Shown here in pieces: positions 7,476-17,214 of a stretch of 64,000 nt of DNA. Position 1 is the stretch's first letter. Every line of letters starts with the position of its first letter. The DNA is from Streptomyces sp. SAJ15. Its GTDB lineage: Bacteria; Actinomycetota; Actinomycetes; Streptomycetales; Streptomycetaceae. Location: positions 248,001 through 312,000 of the forward strand of contig NZ_NISY01000003.1 in NCBI RefSeq assembly GCF_007595705.1. Direction: 5' to 3'. A model generated the notes under the pieces. It saw nothing but the letters and a program-made list of their open reading frames with translations, had not been told where the DNA came from and ran no database searches. Both the position numbers and the translations under genes were made by a program.

Positions 7476-7994
7476 TTGGCTTCCCGGCGGTTTTTCTTGC
7501 CGGTCGGCGTTGCGGGAACAACATTACATGACCTGCGCCGTCACGCGAAATCCGTTTGCCACACCCCCTCTGACCTGCGAAAACGCCGACTACGCAAGAT
7601 CGACCGGTGTGGGCCCACGCGGAGCGCGGACCGCTTCGGAGGGCCGAATGTGAGCGCTTGCACATCCCTGAGGGCCGTCGGGGATGTCCGAGGGGCGCGG
7701 CAGTGACGTTCGAGGGGCGTTCGAGGGGGCGCCGATGGGCGGACGGCGGGTCGAGGTTGTCCAAGGGGTGGACGGGGAGCGCGCCGGAAGGTGTCCGGAG
7801 ACCACCAGAGGGCCATGCGAGTCCGCCGGAAGAGGAGAAGGGCGCGACGCGGTCGAAAGCGGGAAGAGCCTGTCGGCCGGAAGGGAGCGCCGCGCGGCCG
7901 GAAGAGCGAAGAGCCCTCCGGCCGGAAGGACCGGTAAGAGGGGCAAGAACCCGTCGGGTCGGAAGCGGGAAGAGCCCTCTGGCCGGGAACGGCG
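7476..7994. other. Intergenic region between two tRNA genes
   Basis: No gene supported. From about 7790 the sequence is full of imperfect copies of a GCCGGAAG(A/G) word. The plus-strand frame 7684-8088 runs into the tRNA-Ser gene and is spurious. Confidence 0.5.
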
Positions 7995-8026
7995 AAGGGC
8001 CCCGGTCGGTAGCGACCGGGGCCCTT
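7995..8026 (-). terminator. Terminator of tRNA-Ser(GCU)
   Basis: Perfect 14-bp stem AAGGGCCCCGGTCG/CGACCGGGGCCCTT with a 4-base loop, just past the tRNA 3' end on the minus strand. Confidence 0.8.
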
Positions 8027-8034
8027 CTCGTAAG

Positions 8035-8125
8035 CGGAGGCGGAGGGATTTGAACCCTCGATGGGGGGTAAGCCCCAAACCGCATTAGCAGTGCGGCGCC
8101 ATAGACCGGACTAGGCGACGCCTCC
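8035..8125 (-). tRNA. tRNA-Ser(GCU)
   Basis: 91 bases with a long class II variable arm. Acceptor GGAGGCG/CGCCTCC, anticodon loop CTGCTAA (anticodon GCT), T-arm with GGTTCAAATCC, discriminator G. Confidence 0.95.
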
Positions 8126-8331
8126 ATTGCCACTCCACACCGCGCAAGCGCGAGGTGGCGTGTGCAGATGATGACACAGCCGTGCGGCAGGTCACCAATC
8201 GCGTTCTACGGTACTAGGCCGCCCGGCACCGGAGCAAAGCGCTCGCCGGGGCCGCAACGTGCGAGGCGTGTGCGCGTTAGAGGAAAGGGGGCAGTGTGTG
8301 CCCCCGGCCCTCCGAGCCCAGGAGTACGACC

Positions 8332-8901
8332 ATGAGCACGTCCACGCCGCTGCCGCTGCTGCTGCGGCGGGCCGCCGTCGCCACCGCCGCGGCCGCCGCG
8401 GCCCTGACCAGCGTCCCGGCGACGGCCCTCGCGGCACCGCTGCCGCTGCCGCTCCCCGAGCGGGAGCACCGCGCCGCGCCCGAGGGCTCGGCGCCGGGCG
8501 GGCCGGTGCACGACCCCGTCGGCCGGCCGGGCGACGGGGCGGGGGCCGGCGAGGCCGAGGAGCCGCGCGATCCGGAGCAGCACCTCACCGTCGCCGTCCA
8601 CGGCGCGGGGCTCGGCACGGACGGGACGTACGAGTTGACCTGCCACCCCACCGGCGGCGACCACCCCAAGGCGAAGGAGGCGTGCACGACGCTGGACGGC
8701 CAGACCCGCTGGGGTCGCGACCTGTTCGCCCCCGTTTCGCCCGGCTCGAACTGCACCCTGCAGTACGGCGGACCGGCCACCGCACACGTCACCGGAGTCT
8801 GGGCCGGCCGCCCCGTAGACGCGCACTTCAACCGCGAGGACGGCTGCGAGATTGCCCGCTGGAACAAGTTCGTGCCCCTGTTGCCGAAGATCGGCTCGTG
8901 A
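8332..8901 (+). CDS. Secreted Streptomyces subtilisin inhibitor (SSI) family protein
   Basis: 189 residues; ATG 8332 behind AGGAG. A signal peptide (RRAAVATAAAAAALTS... ATALA) precedes a ~50-residue Pro/Glu/Gly-rich stretch and the SSI domain from about residue 80 (LTVAVHG, YELTCHPTGG, WAGRPVDAHF, DGCEIARWN). Four Cys give the two family disulfides. Aligned to SSI, the reactive site reads CTLQ, so P1 is Leu, suited to subtilisin- or chymotrypsin-like proteases rather than trypsin-like ones. The extended linker makes it longer than the usual ~145-residue precursor. It acts outside the cell on serine proteases. Confidence 0.92.
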   Translation: MSTSTPLPLLLRRAAVATAAAAAALTSVPATALAAPLPLPLPEREHRAAPEGSAPGGPVHDPVGRPGDGAGAGEAEEPRDPEQHLTVAVHGAGLGTDGTYELTCHPTGGDHPKAKEACTTLDGQTRWGRDLFAPVSPGSNCTLQYGGPATAHVTGVWAGRPVDAHFNREDGCEIARWNKFVPLLPKIGS

Positions 8902-9081
8902 CGGACGCCACATGTCCGGCGTGCGGCGAGTCGCACAAAGGCGTGGCAGAACCTCCCTCTCATCCGCCGCCGCTCCCGTATCCCCTGCCCTTAGACTCCC
9001 TTCTAGTGACACTCCAAGGGCCGGGCGGCAGACTGGCCGCGAGTGTCGGCAAGGTGCGGTAACCAGGGAGGAAGCGTCGTC

Positions 9082-12000
9082 GTGAGCAGCAGGCCATCCC
9101 GAGGCGCTGCTCGCCTCGCAGCCATACTCGACGCCCTTCCCGACGCGCTGCTGCTGGTCAACTGCAACGGCACGGTGGTCAACGCCAACCACATCGCACT
9201 GGAGAGCTTCGAGACGCCCGGCACCGCGCTGGTCGGCCGTGGGCTCCTCGATCTGCTGCCGGACTTCGACTCCAAGCGCATCCCGGGATCGATGCGCCGC
9301 CCCATCGACGACCGCGAGGGCGGCCGCACCCGACCCACCCGGATGATGGCGCGGCGCACCGACGGGTTCCAGTTCCCGGTCGAGGTGACCAGTGCCAATC
9401 TGGAGGACGGCCGCACCCCGTACGCCGACAACCACAGCTACACCGGCGACGAGCTGCTCATGCTCGTCGTGCGCGACCTGACCGGCACGGTGGACACCGA
9501 GGCCGAACTCGCGCGCCAGCAGCGGCAGACCGAGATGATCCTGCGCGCCGCCGCCGAGGGCGTGGTCGGCGTGGACACCGACGGCAAGGTCGTCCTGGTC
9601 AACCCGTCCGCCGCGCAGATCCTGGGCTACCGCGCCAGCGACCTGGGCGGCCAGGAGCTGCACCCGCTGGTGCACCACTCGCGCGCGGACGGCTCCCCGC
9701 TGCCGTACGAGGAGTCCCCGCTCGCCGACACGCTGCGCTCGGGGCGCAAGCACCGGGTGCGCAACCAGACGCTGTGGGCGAAGGACGGCACCAAGGTGCC
9801 CGTCGACCTGACCACCGCCCCGGTCCGCGACGGGGACCAGCTGGTCGGCGCGGTGATGACCTTCACCGACCGGCGGCAGTACGAGGCGACGGTCGCCCGG
9901 CACACCGAGCGCTATGACGCGATGGTGGCCGAGCAGACCCAGCGCTACGACGCCATGGTCGCGGAGAAGACCGAGGCGTACGACGCCATGGTCGCCGAGA
10001 AGACCGAGGCGTACGACGCCATGCTCGCCGAGCAGACCGCGCGCTACGACGCGATGGTGGCCGAACAGACCGAACGCTACGACGCCATGGTCGCCGAGAA
10101 GACCGCGGCCTACGACGCCATGCTCGCGGAGAAGACCGAGGCGTACGACGCCATGCTCGCCGAGCAGACCGCGCGCCACGACGCGCTGGCCGCCCGGCAC
10201 TCGCAACTCCTCGCCGTGCTGGACGAGTCGCTGCGCGGGCCGCTCTTGCAGCTCCGCGCCGAGCTGGGCACGCTCGCCGCCGACCCGGCCGGCCAGCTGT
10301 GGCCCGAGGCCAACCAGATCCTGCACTACCTGGCCGCCGGCTACACCCGGATGACCACTCTCGTCGACAACGTCCTCAGCTTCCAGCGCCTGGACACCGG
10401 CGCCGAGCGGCTGGAGCGGCGGCGCGTCTCCCTGGACGCCGTGGTGGCCGCGGGTGTCGAGGGCGCGGTCGAGCTGATCGGCCCCGGCCGGGCGCAGTTC
10501 GCGGTGCACGCGCCGCCCATCGAGGCCGAGGTGGACCCGGTGCGGCTGGCCCAGGCGCTCGCCCACCTGATCGCGGACGTCGCCGGGGTCGACTCCACCG
10601 GGAACGCGGCCGGCGGTGGAATCCCCGCCGGAGACTCCACGATCGTCGTCGCGGCCGCCCAGCGCGGCCAGGCCGTGCGGATCGAGGTCCGCGGGCCCTT
10701 CCCGGGCGGCGACCCGGTGCACGGTCCCCTCGTCCGCGGCATCGTGCGGTTGCACGGCGGGGTGCTGCAGACGCACGAGGTGCCCGGAATGGGCGGCGGC
10801 AGCGCGTATGTCCTGGACGTGCCGGCCTCGGCGGCGGCCGCCGGCCCCGCGGCCGCCGCAGCCACCGCTCTCCCTGGAGCCGCCGCCTCGGGCGAACGCA
10901 CGAACGGCGCGAACGGCACCGCCGGCACGCACGCCACGCACGGCGCGGACGCCACGCATGGCACGCACGGCGCAGACGCCACGCACGGTGCGGACGCCAC
11001 GGGCCGCGCGGACGCGACCGACGGCGCGGGCCATACCGACGGGAGCGGCCGCACGGACGGCGCCGTCGCCGCCACCGGTTCGACCCCGGTGCCGGTCGAG
11101 GACGGCGAGCCGGACCAGGACGCCAAGCCGCATGCCGGCGCGGAGCCCACGGCCGCCGACGCCCCGAAGGGTCGCCGTGCCCGCCGCGCCGCGCCCGGCG
11201 ACGGCACCGCGGCCCGAGCCCAGGGCCAGGACCAGGACCAGGACCAGGGCCGAGGCCAGGATCAGTTCCCGCCCGCGACCGACGGTGGCGCGCTCCCCAT
11301 GGCGGCTCCGGGGGCCGGCGCGGGCGCGCCGAACGGCCTGGTGGCGGTCGCGGACGCGGCTGCCGTCGCGCCGGAGGAGTTGCCCCGGCCGACCGGGCGG
11401 CGTCGGGCGCGCCGCGCCCCGGAGCAGGCTCCCGGCGCCGAACCGCTGCCCGCGACGGCCCAGGGGCAGGCGCGCGGCGACGCTCCCGGCGTCCTCGCGG
11501 CCGGTGCCGCCACTCCTGACGGATCCGCCGCGCCCGCCGGGCGCTCCAGCGCGCCCGGCGACGGCCACACTCCCGAGCAGGGAATCCCGGCCCTCGACGG
11601 CCCCGCCGGGCTGAGCCCGGTCGGCCCCGCGGGGGTCGGGCCGGCCGGCCAGCGGCTGGTGCCCTCGCAGGGTCCGGCGGGCGAGGCCGTCCCTTCCGCA
11701 CCCGCGCCGACCGGCCGCCGAGCCCGACGCGGCGCCCCCGCCCAGGAGTCGGAGGCCCCGGCGGGTGCCCGTGCGGCCTTCGCGCTCCCCCCGGCCGCCG
11801 CCGACGCCGCCGCCACCCCGCCCCAGGGGCCCACGGGCGCCTACGGCCCGGTCCCCGCACTGCCCGCCGTGTCTGTTCCCGGCGAGGCCCAGCCGGCGCC
11901 TCCGGGCACCGGTCGCCGCCGCGCCCGGCGCGCCCTTTCGGAGAGCGCGGACCAGGCCGGACCCGGCGCGCCCCACGCTCCCGAGGCCACCGGCCCGCAG

Positions 12001-14931
12001 CCCCAGGGCGCCCCGGCCGACGGCGGCGCGCCGCCGGCTGCCCGCGCTCCCTTCGCCCTCCCCCCGGCCGCCGCCGACCGCGCGCCCGCGTCCCCGCTGC
12101 CGGGCGACCTGGGTCCGGCAGACCGGGGTCCGGCGGGCCTGACTCCGGCTGACCCGGGTCCGGCGGGCCTGGTGCCCGCCCAGGGTGTGCCCGGCGACGC
12201 GCCGGGCGGAAACGGCCCCGCCGGGCTGCCGGCTGTGCCCGGTCCCCAGCTCGCCCCGGACGAACGCGGTCTGCCGGGCGGCGCCGCCCCCCTGCCCGTT
12301 CCCGGCGCCCCGGCGGCCGCCGACGCGCGGGCCGTTCCCGGCGCACAGGGTGTGGACGGGTCCGACGCCGACGGGGTGAACGGCGTGCCCGCCACCCAGC
12401 GGGTCCCGCACGGCCTGCCCGGCTCGCAGGACCTCGCCGCCGCCCGAGGCATGGCGCTGGCGGGGCCCGGCGCCGCCACGCGCGGACGGCTCGACGACGG
12501 CACGGCTCCGGGCGGCGCACCCCATCCGCGCAGCCCTGGAGTCCGCACGGCGCGCGGCGCCGCCCCGCACGACGCCGCGGGCATGCCCGTACCGCAACAG
12601 GCCGGTGCGCGCGGCGCCCTGCCGGCGCGGGACGACGACCGCCGGCCAACCGAGGCCGATGCCGGGGCAGCCGGGGCCGGTTGGCCCGACGGCCCGCACG
12701 GCGCCGCGTCGCGGACGGAGGAGTGGGGCCACGCTCCGGGCGACGCGTTCGCCCCGGCCCAGCACGGTGCGCCACAGGCCGTCGCCGGTGCGAGTGCGCC
12801 CGCCGCGGGCCGACGCGCCCACCGCGGCGGTCCCGCGACCGCGCTGCCGGGCGCCCCGGGCGTTCCCGGTGCTCCTGGTGCTCCTGGTGCCGGCGATGCC
12901 TCGGCCGACTGGGCGGAGGGCCCGGGCCATCCGCAGGGGCCGGACGCCCTCGGTCCCCCCGAGGACAGCCAGGACGACGCCCCCGGCGCGGCCGCCGTGC
13001 CCGGCGCGCGCCGCGCCCGCGGGGCCCAACCCCCGTACGGTCCGGGCGGTATGCCCGTCACCGATGACGACGCGGCCCTGGACGACGGTTGGGCCGACGG
13101 CCCGCAGGCCCCGGGGGCTCCCGCCTCGACCGGCGCCCGCGGCGCCCAACCCCCGTACGGCGACGGCGCCATGGCGGCGCGGGACGGCTGGGCCGACGGC
13201 CGGCGGGCGGCGGGACCGTACGGCCCCGACGTGGACGCGCCGGCCTTCGACGAGGACCCCGGGACGCAGGGCGGCTGGGCCGGCGACGCCCCGGCCCCCG
13301 GCCAGCGGACGGGGGCGGACGAGGGACCGCACGGGCCCGGGGCCGCCGGTCTGCCCGCCGCGCGACGGCCGGACGGCGGCCGGGGCACCGGTTACCCGGC
13401 GGACGGCCCGACGGCGGCCGGCCCCGGCGAGGGTCTCGACGCCGACGGAGCCGCGCTCGGGCACGCGTTGCCGGCCGCGCGCGAAGCGAGCGACGGGGCA
13501 CCGTACGACCCCGCGCGGCCCATCGCGCCTGGACAGCCGCAAACGCCGGGGCAGGAGCCGACCGGCCGACGGCGGGCCCGACGCCCCCTGGCCGAGGAGC
13601 CCCGCCAGTCGGCGGAGCCCGGACCCGGTACGGGCCTGGCCATGGGACCTGGGCCGGGCGGCCTGGGCCAGGGCGTGCCCGGCGGGGCCGTGCAGTCGGG
13701 TCAGGACACCTCCCACGGGCGGCCGATCAGCGTGCGAACGCTGGGCCAGGGCGTGCCGTTCGCGCCGCCCGGCACCGACCCGCAGCGGCAGGGGCCGCCG
13801 ACCCCGGCCGGCGGCATGCCCGTCGCGGGTTCGGGCCGGCGCCGCAAGCTGGCCTCGCGACCGGAACTGGACGAGCAGGTCGGGCCGATGCCCGCCGGGC
13901 GCCCGGGCGCCACGCCGCCGCACACCCCACCGCACCCTCAGCCGCGTTCGCAGTCGCGTTCGCAGTCGCCCGGCGGACCGCAGCAGGGCGCGCAGCCGCA
14001 GGGCTCCGCGGGTCCCGCGCTGCCCGGGACACCGCCGCAGCCGCACCGGCCGGGGGCGCCCGCGGACGGCACCACCGGGCGCGGACGGACGTTCGCGATC
14101 GGCGCGCCGGACGAGGGCGAGGAGGGGCCGCAGCCGCTGGACGGGCCGAACGGCGCCATAGAGGTCGTCGACGACCGCACCCCGCAGCCGCCGCCGGACG
14201 ACGAACTGCCGCCGGAGCCGCTGGACAACCCGCGCCGGCTGCTGGTCTGGCCGGCGCCCGACGTCTCCACCCAGCAGGCGCTGAGCGACCGCGGCTACCG
14301 CCCGGTGATCGTCAACTCCCGGGAGGAGGTGGACGCTCAGATCGCGGCGTATCCGGCCGCGCTGTTCGTCGACCCGCTGACCGGTCCGATCACCAGGACC
14401 GCGCTGCAGTCGCTGCGCACGGCCGCCGTCGCGGCCGAGGTCCCGGTGCTGGTGACGGCGGGGCTCGGTCAGGCGACGCGCGAGGCCGCCTACGGCGCCG
14501 ACCCGGCCGTGCTGCTCAAGGCGCTCGCGCCGCGCGACAGCGAGCAGCACCCGCCGCGGGTGTTGCTGATCGAGGAGCACGAGCCGATCGCCGGCGCGCT
14601 GACGGCGACGCTGGAGCGGCGCGGGATGCAGGTCGCACGGGCGGTGACGGACGCGGACGCGGTGGCGCTGGCCGGGCAGATGCGGCCCAATCTGGTGGTC
14701 ATGGACCTGATGCAGGTGCGGCGTCGCCGGGCCGGGATCGTGGACTGGCTGCGCGGCAACGGGCTGCTCAACCGCACCCCCCTGGTCGTCTACACCTCGG
14801 CGGACATCGACCCGGGCCAGCTGTCCCGGCTGAGTTCGGGCGAGACCGTGCTGTTCCTCGCGGAGCGCTCGACGAGCGCGGAGGTGCAGACGCGGATCGT
14901 GGACCTGCTGGCGAAGATCGGCACCAACTGA
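9082..14931 (+). CDS. Giant PAS / pseudo-histidine-kinase / receiver-like protein
   Basis: 1949 residues; GTG 9082 chosen for GGGAGGA upstream. Order: PAS (~10-135), PAS (~150-275, EMILRAAAEGVVGVDTDGKV), eight 11-residue YDAMVAEKTEA-type repeats (~278-365), a degenerate HisKA/HATPase region (~370-590), about 1100 residues of Ala/Pro/Gly-rich sequence studded with GRRRARRA motifs, then two receiver-like domains (~1715-1945). The H-box reads AVLDESLRGPL with no His, and the ATP-binding boxes are vestigial. The last receiver keeps LVVMDLM but has EE for the acidic pair and Glu-Arg where Lys is expected. Inference: a non-catalytic signalling scaffold. Confidence 0.75.
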   Translation: MSSRPSRGAARLAAILDALPDALLLVNCNGTVVNANHIALESFETPGTALVGRGLLDLLPDFDSKRIPGSMRRPIDDREGGRTRPTRMMARRTDGFQFPVEVTSANLEDGRTPYADNHSYTGDELLMLVVRDLTGTVDTEAELARQQRQTEMILRAAAEGVVGVDTDGKVVLVNPSAAQILGYRASDLGGQELHPLVHHSRADGSPLPYEESPLADTLRSGRKHRVRNQTLWAKDGTKVPVDLTTAPVRDGDQLVGAVMTFTDRRQYEATVARHTERYDAMVAEQTQRYDAMVAEKTEAYDAMVAEKTEAYDAMLAEQTARYDAMVAEQTERYDAMVAEKTAAYDAMLAEKTEAYDAMLAEQTARHDALAARHSQLLAVLDESLRGPLLQLRAELGTLAADPAGQLWPEANQILHYLAAGYTRMTTLVDNVLSFQRLDTGAERLERRRVSLDAVVAAGVEGAVELIGPGRAQFAVHAPPIEAEVDPVRLAQALAHLIADVAGVDSTGNAAGGGIPAGDSTIVVAAAQRGQAVRIEVRGPFPGGDPVHGPLVRGIVRLHGGVLQTHEVPGMGGGSAYVLDVPASAAAAGPAAAAATALPGAAASGERTNGANGTAGTHATHGADATHGTHGADATHGADATGRADATDGAGHTDGSGRTDGAVAATGSTPVPVEDGEPDQDAKPHAGAEPTAADAPKGRRARRAAPGDGTAARAQGQDQDQDQGRGQDQFPPATDGGALPMAAPGAGAGAPNGLVAVADAAAVAPEELPRPTGRRRARRAPEQAPGAEPLPATAQGQARGDAPGVLAAGAATPDGSAAPAGRSSAPGDGHTPEQGIPALDGPAGLSPVGPAGVGPAGQRLVPSQGPAGEAVPSAPAPTGRRARRGAPAQESEAPAGARAAFALPPAAADAAATPPQGPTGAYGPVPALPAVSVPGEAQPAPPGTGRRRARRALSESADQAGPGAPHAPEATGPQPQGAPADGGAPPAARAPFALPPAAADRAPASPLPGDLGPADRGPAGLTPADPGPAGLVPAQGVPGDAPGGNGPAGLPAVPGPQLAPDERGLPGGAAPLPVPGAPAAADARAVPGAQGVDGSDADGVNGVPATQRVPHGLPGSQDLAAARGMALAGPGAATRGRLDDGTAPGGAPHPRSPGVRTARGAAPHDAAGMPVPQQAGARGALPARDDDRRPTEADAGAAGAGWPDGPHGAASRTEEWGHAPGDAFAPAQHGAPQAVAGASAPAAGRRAHRGGPATALPGAPGVPGAPGAPGAGDASADWAEGPGHPQGPDALGPPEDSQDDAPGAAAVPGARRARGAQPPYGPGGMPVTDDDAALDDGWADGPQAPGAPASTGARGAQPPYGDGAMAARDGWADGRRAAGPYGPDVDAPAFDEDPGTQGGWAGDAPAPGQRTGADEGPHGPGAAGLPAARRPDGGRGTGYPADGPTAAGPGEGLDADGAALGHALPAAREASDGAPYDPARPIAPGQPQTPGQEPTGRRRARRPLAEEPRQSAEPGPGTGLAMGPGPGGLGQGVPGGAVQSGQDTSHGRPISVRTLGQGVPFAPPGTDPQRQGPPTPAGGMPVAGSGRRRKLASRPELDEQVGPMPAGRPGATPPHTPPHPQPRSQSRSQSPGGPQQGAQPQGSAGPALPGTPPQPHRPGAPADGTTGRGRTFAIGAPDEGEEGPQPLDGPNGAIEVVDDRTPQPPPDDELPPEPLDNPRRLLVWPAPDVSTQQALSDRGYRPVIVNSREEVDAQIAAYPAALFVDPLTGPITRTALQSLRTAAVAAEVPVLVTAGLGQATREAAYGADPAVLLKALAPRDSEQHPPRVLLIEEHEPIAGALTATLERRGMQVARAVTDADAVALAGQMRPNLVVMDLMQVRRRRAGIVDWLRGNGLLNRTPLVVYTSADIDPGQLSRLSSGETVLFLAERSTSAEVQTRIVDLLAKIGTN
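9913..10176 (+). repeat. Eight tandem 33-bp (11-residue) coiled-coil repeats
   Basis: In-frame 33-bp units encoding YDAM(V/L)AE(Q/K)T followed by two variable residues, eight times, then one decayed unit beginning HDALAARHS. An 11-residue period predicts a hendecad coiled coil between the second PAS and the kinase-like region. Confidence 0.92.
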
Positions 14932-15315
14932 CGGCGTCCGGCCGTCGACCGGCTGACGGCGTCCGGCGGACGCCGCCGGTGGACACGGCCGCGGACACCG
15001 ACGCGGCCGCCGTCAGTGGACACGGCCGCGGACACCGACGCGGACGCCGCCAGCGGACACGGACGCGGACACCGACGCGGACGCCGCCAGCGGACACGGA
15101 CGCGTGACGCGCGACGAGCGACCAGTCAGCCGGGCGCCGGACGCGGCCTGCCACCGGGCGACACGGGGCGGTCACGCCGAACGGCCGAGCCGAGCGCCGT
15201 ACGGGCGGAGTCCCACCCCCGCACGGGCGCCGCACGAAAGCCGTACCGACGCCATACGGGCGGCGTACGGAGGGGCGGCGCCCAAGGGCGCCGCCGCTCT
15301 CCCGCCGTACCGGCC
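14932..15315. other. Convergent intergenic region with minisatellite
   Basis: Lies between the plus-strand sensor gene and the minus-strand ligase gene. The first part is a 37-bp tandem repeat (14979-15105). The rest is GC-rich with no supported gene. Confidence 0.6.
14979..15105. repeat. 37-bp tandem repeat, 3.4 copies
   Basis: Units start at 14979, 15016, 15053 and 15090 (partial) with the core GGACACGG(C/A)CGCGGACACCG. Only a few substitutions separate the copies. Confidence 0.9.
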
Positions 15316-16968
15316 TCAGTCCAGCGTCGTCACATCCAGCTCGCCCTCCGCGTACTGACGCCGGATCACCTTCTTGTCGAACTTGCCCACGCTGGTCTTG
15401 GGCACGGCGGGGACCAGCGCCCACCGCTCCGGGAGCTGCCAGCGCGCGATCCGCTCGCTGAGGAAGGCGCGCAGCTCCCGGTAGTCGACGGTGCTCCCGT
15501 CCCGGAGCACGACCGTGGCCAGCGGGCGTTCGCCCCACTTGTCGTCGGGGACGGCGACGACCGCCGCCTCCGCGACCGCCGGGTGGGCCATGAGGTGGTT
15601 CTCCAGCTCGACGGAGGAGATCCACTCGCCGCCCGACTTGATGACGTCCTTGGCCCGGTCGGTCAGCGTCAGATAGCCGTCGGGGCTGATGGTGCCCACG
15701 TCGCCGGTACGCAGCCAGCCGTCCTCGCTGAACTTGTCGTCCGGGCGGAGCGGGGCGGCGCCCTCGCCCCCGTAGTAGGCGCCCGCGATCCACGGGCCGC
15801 GCACCTCCAGCTCGCCGGCCGAGGCGCCGTCCCAGGGCAGGACGCGCCCCTCGCCGTCGCGCAGCCGGGCCTCGACCGAGGCGGGGAAGCGGCCCTGGGT
15901 GACGCGGTAGCGCCACTCGTCCTCCCCGGTCAGACCGGCCGGCGGGTGGGCGACGGAGCCCAGCGGCGAGGTCTCGGTCATGCCCCAGGCGTGGATCACG
16001 CGCAGCCCGTGCCGCTCCTGGAACGCCCGCATGAGGGCGGGCGGGCAGGCCGCGCCGCCGATGATCACGCGCCCCAGGAAGCTCACGTCCCGCGGCCTGG
16101 CGTCCAGCTCGGTCAGCAGCCCGGACCAGATGGTCGGGACGGCGGCCGCGATCGTGGGCCGCTCCCGCTCGATCATCTCGGCGAGCGGTGCGGGCTGGAG
16201 GAAGCGATCGGGCATCAGCAGGGAGCTGCCCGCCATGAAGGCGGCGTGCGGTGTGCCCCAGGCGTTGACGTGGAACATCGGCACGACCGGCAGCAGCACG
16301 TCGTGCGCGGCGAGGGCGAACGACTCCGCGGCGTTGAGCTGCAACGAGTGCAGATAGATGGAGCGGTGGCTGTAGGCGACCCCCTTGGGGTCGCCGGTGG
16401 TCCCGGAGGTGTAGCAGAGCGCGGCGGCGTCGCGCTCGTCGACCTCCGGCCAGTCGAACTCCACCGGGCGGCCGGCGATGAGTTCCTCGTACTCGTGGAC
16501 CCGGGCCCGCGCGCCCTCCAGTGGGCCGCGGTCGCCGGGGCCGGCGACGACGATGTGCTCGACGCAGGGCAGGTGCGGCAGCAGCGGGGCGAGCAGGGGC
16601 ACCAGCGAGCCGTTGACGATGACGACCCGGTCGGCGGCGTGGTTGATGATCCAGGCGAGCTGTTCGGCCGGCAGCCGCAGGTTGAGGGTGTGCAGCACGG
16701 CGCCCATGGAGGGGACCGCCAGATACGCCTCAAGGTGTTCCGCGTTGTTCCACATCAGGGTGGCGACCCGCTGGTCGCCGGTGACGCCCAGCTCGTCCCG
16801 CAGCGCGTGGGCGAGCTGCGCGCAGCGCGCGCCGACCTCTCCGAACGTGCGCCTGGTCGGTGTGGAATCCCCGGTCCATGTGACGACGTACGAGCCGCTG
16901 TGCACGACCGCGCCATGCCGCAGTATGCGGCTCACGGTCAGCGGGACATCCTGCATCGTGCTGAGCAC
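15316..16968 (-). CDS. Fatty-acid/acyl-CoA synthetase (AMP-binding)
   Basis: 550 residues; GTG 16968 with AGGAGG upstream. Class I adenylate-forming motifs are all present: [12 protein letters not shown] (P-loop), [27 protein letters not shown], and [21 protein letters not shown] ahead of the C-terminal Lys region [10 protein letters not shown]. This is the signature of medium/long-chain acyl-CoA ligases, which make acyl-AMP and then acyl-CoA in the cytosol. It stands alone, convergent with the sensor gene. Chain length cannot be read from sequence. Confidence 0.93.
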   Translation of the reverse strand: MLSTMQDVPLTVSRILRHGAVVHSGSYVVTWTGDSTPTRRTFGEVGARCAQLAHALRDELGVTGDQRVATLMWNNAEHLEAYLAVPSMGAVLHTLNLRLPAEQLAWIINHAADRVVIVNGSLVPLLAPLLPHLPCVEHIVVAGPGDRGPLEGARARVHEYEELIAGRPVEFDWPEVDERDAAALCYTSGTTGDPKGVAYSHRSIYLHSLQLNAAESFALAAHDVLLPVVPMFHVNAWGTPHAAFMAGSSLLMPDRFLQPAPLAEMIERERPTIAAAVPTIWSGLLTELDARPRDVSFLGRVIIGGAACPPALMRAFQERHGLRVIHAWGMTETSPLGSVAHPPAGLTGEDEWRYRVTQGRFPASVEARLRDGEGRVLPWDGASAGELEVRGPWIAGAYYGGEGAAPLRPDDKFSEDGWLRTGDVGTISPDGYLTLTDRAKDVIKSGGEWISSVELENHLMAHPAVAEAAVVAVPDDKWGERPLATVVLRDGSTVDYRELRAFLSERIARWQLPERWALVPAVPKTSVGKFDKKVIRRQYAEGELDVTTLD

Positions 16969-17133
16969 CGGGGCCTCCTGAAGGACCGGTTACGCGCCAG
17001 TAGGTGCCGCTGATTCTCCATTCGACCGGGCGGGATGTCACTACTTCGGCGTGACCGAGCCCTCTCGGCGCGTCGCGAGGGGGCCTGATGCGGGGCCGGC
17101 GCCATCAGCGCCCACCGGCGCCATCGGGCGCGT

Positions 17134-17208
17134 CGGACGCCGTCGGGCATGTCAGACGCCGTCGGACGTCATCGGACGCCGTCGGACGCCGTCGGACGCC
17201 GTCGGGGG
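17134..17208. repeat. 10-bp tandem repeat downstream of the sigma gene
   Basis: Repeats of GACGCCGTCG with occasional substitutions, ending just before the sigma-factor stop codon at 17215 and extending back into the 17041-17214 intergenic space. Confidence 0.7.
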
Positions 17209-17214
17209 CGGGGC

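Noticed and set aside
7684..8088. A 134-codon plus-strand frame between the tRNA genes.
   Set aside because: It runs into tRNA-Ser and consists of a repeated GCCGGAAG word without coding bias.
8206..14580. A 2124-codon open frame on the minus strand, opposite the sensor gene.
   Set aside because: It covers SSI and the PAS-containing gene in antisense, has no recognisable domain, and is explained by the GC bias of the real plus-strand genes.
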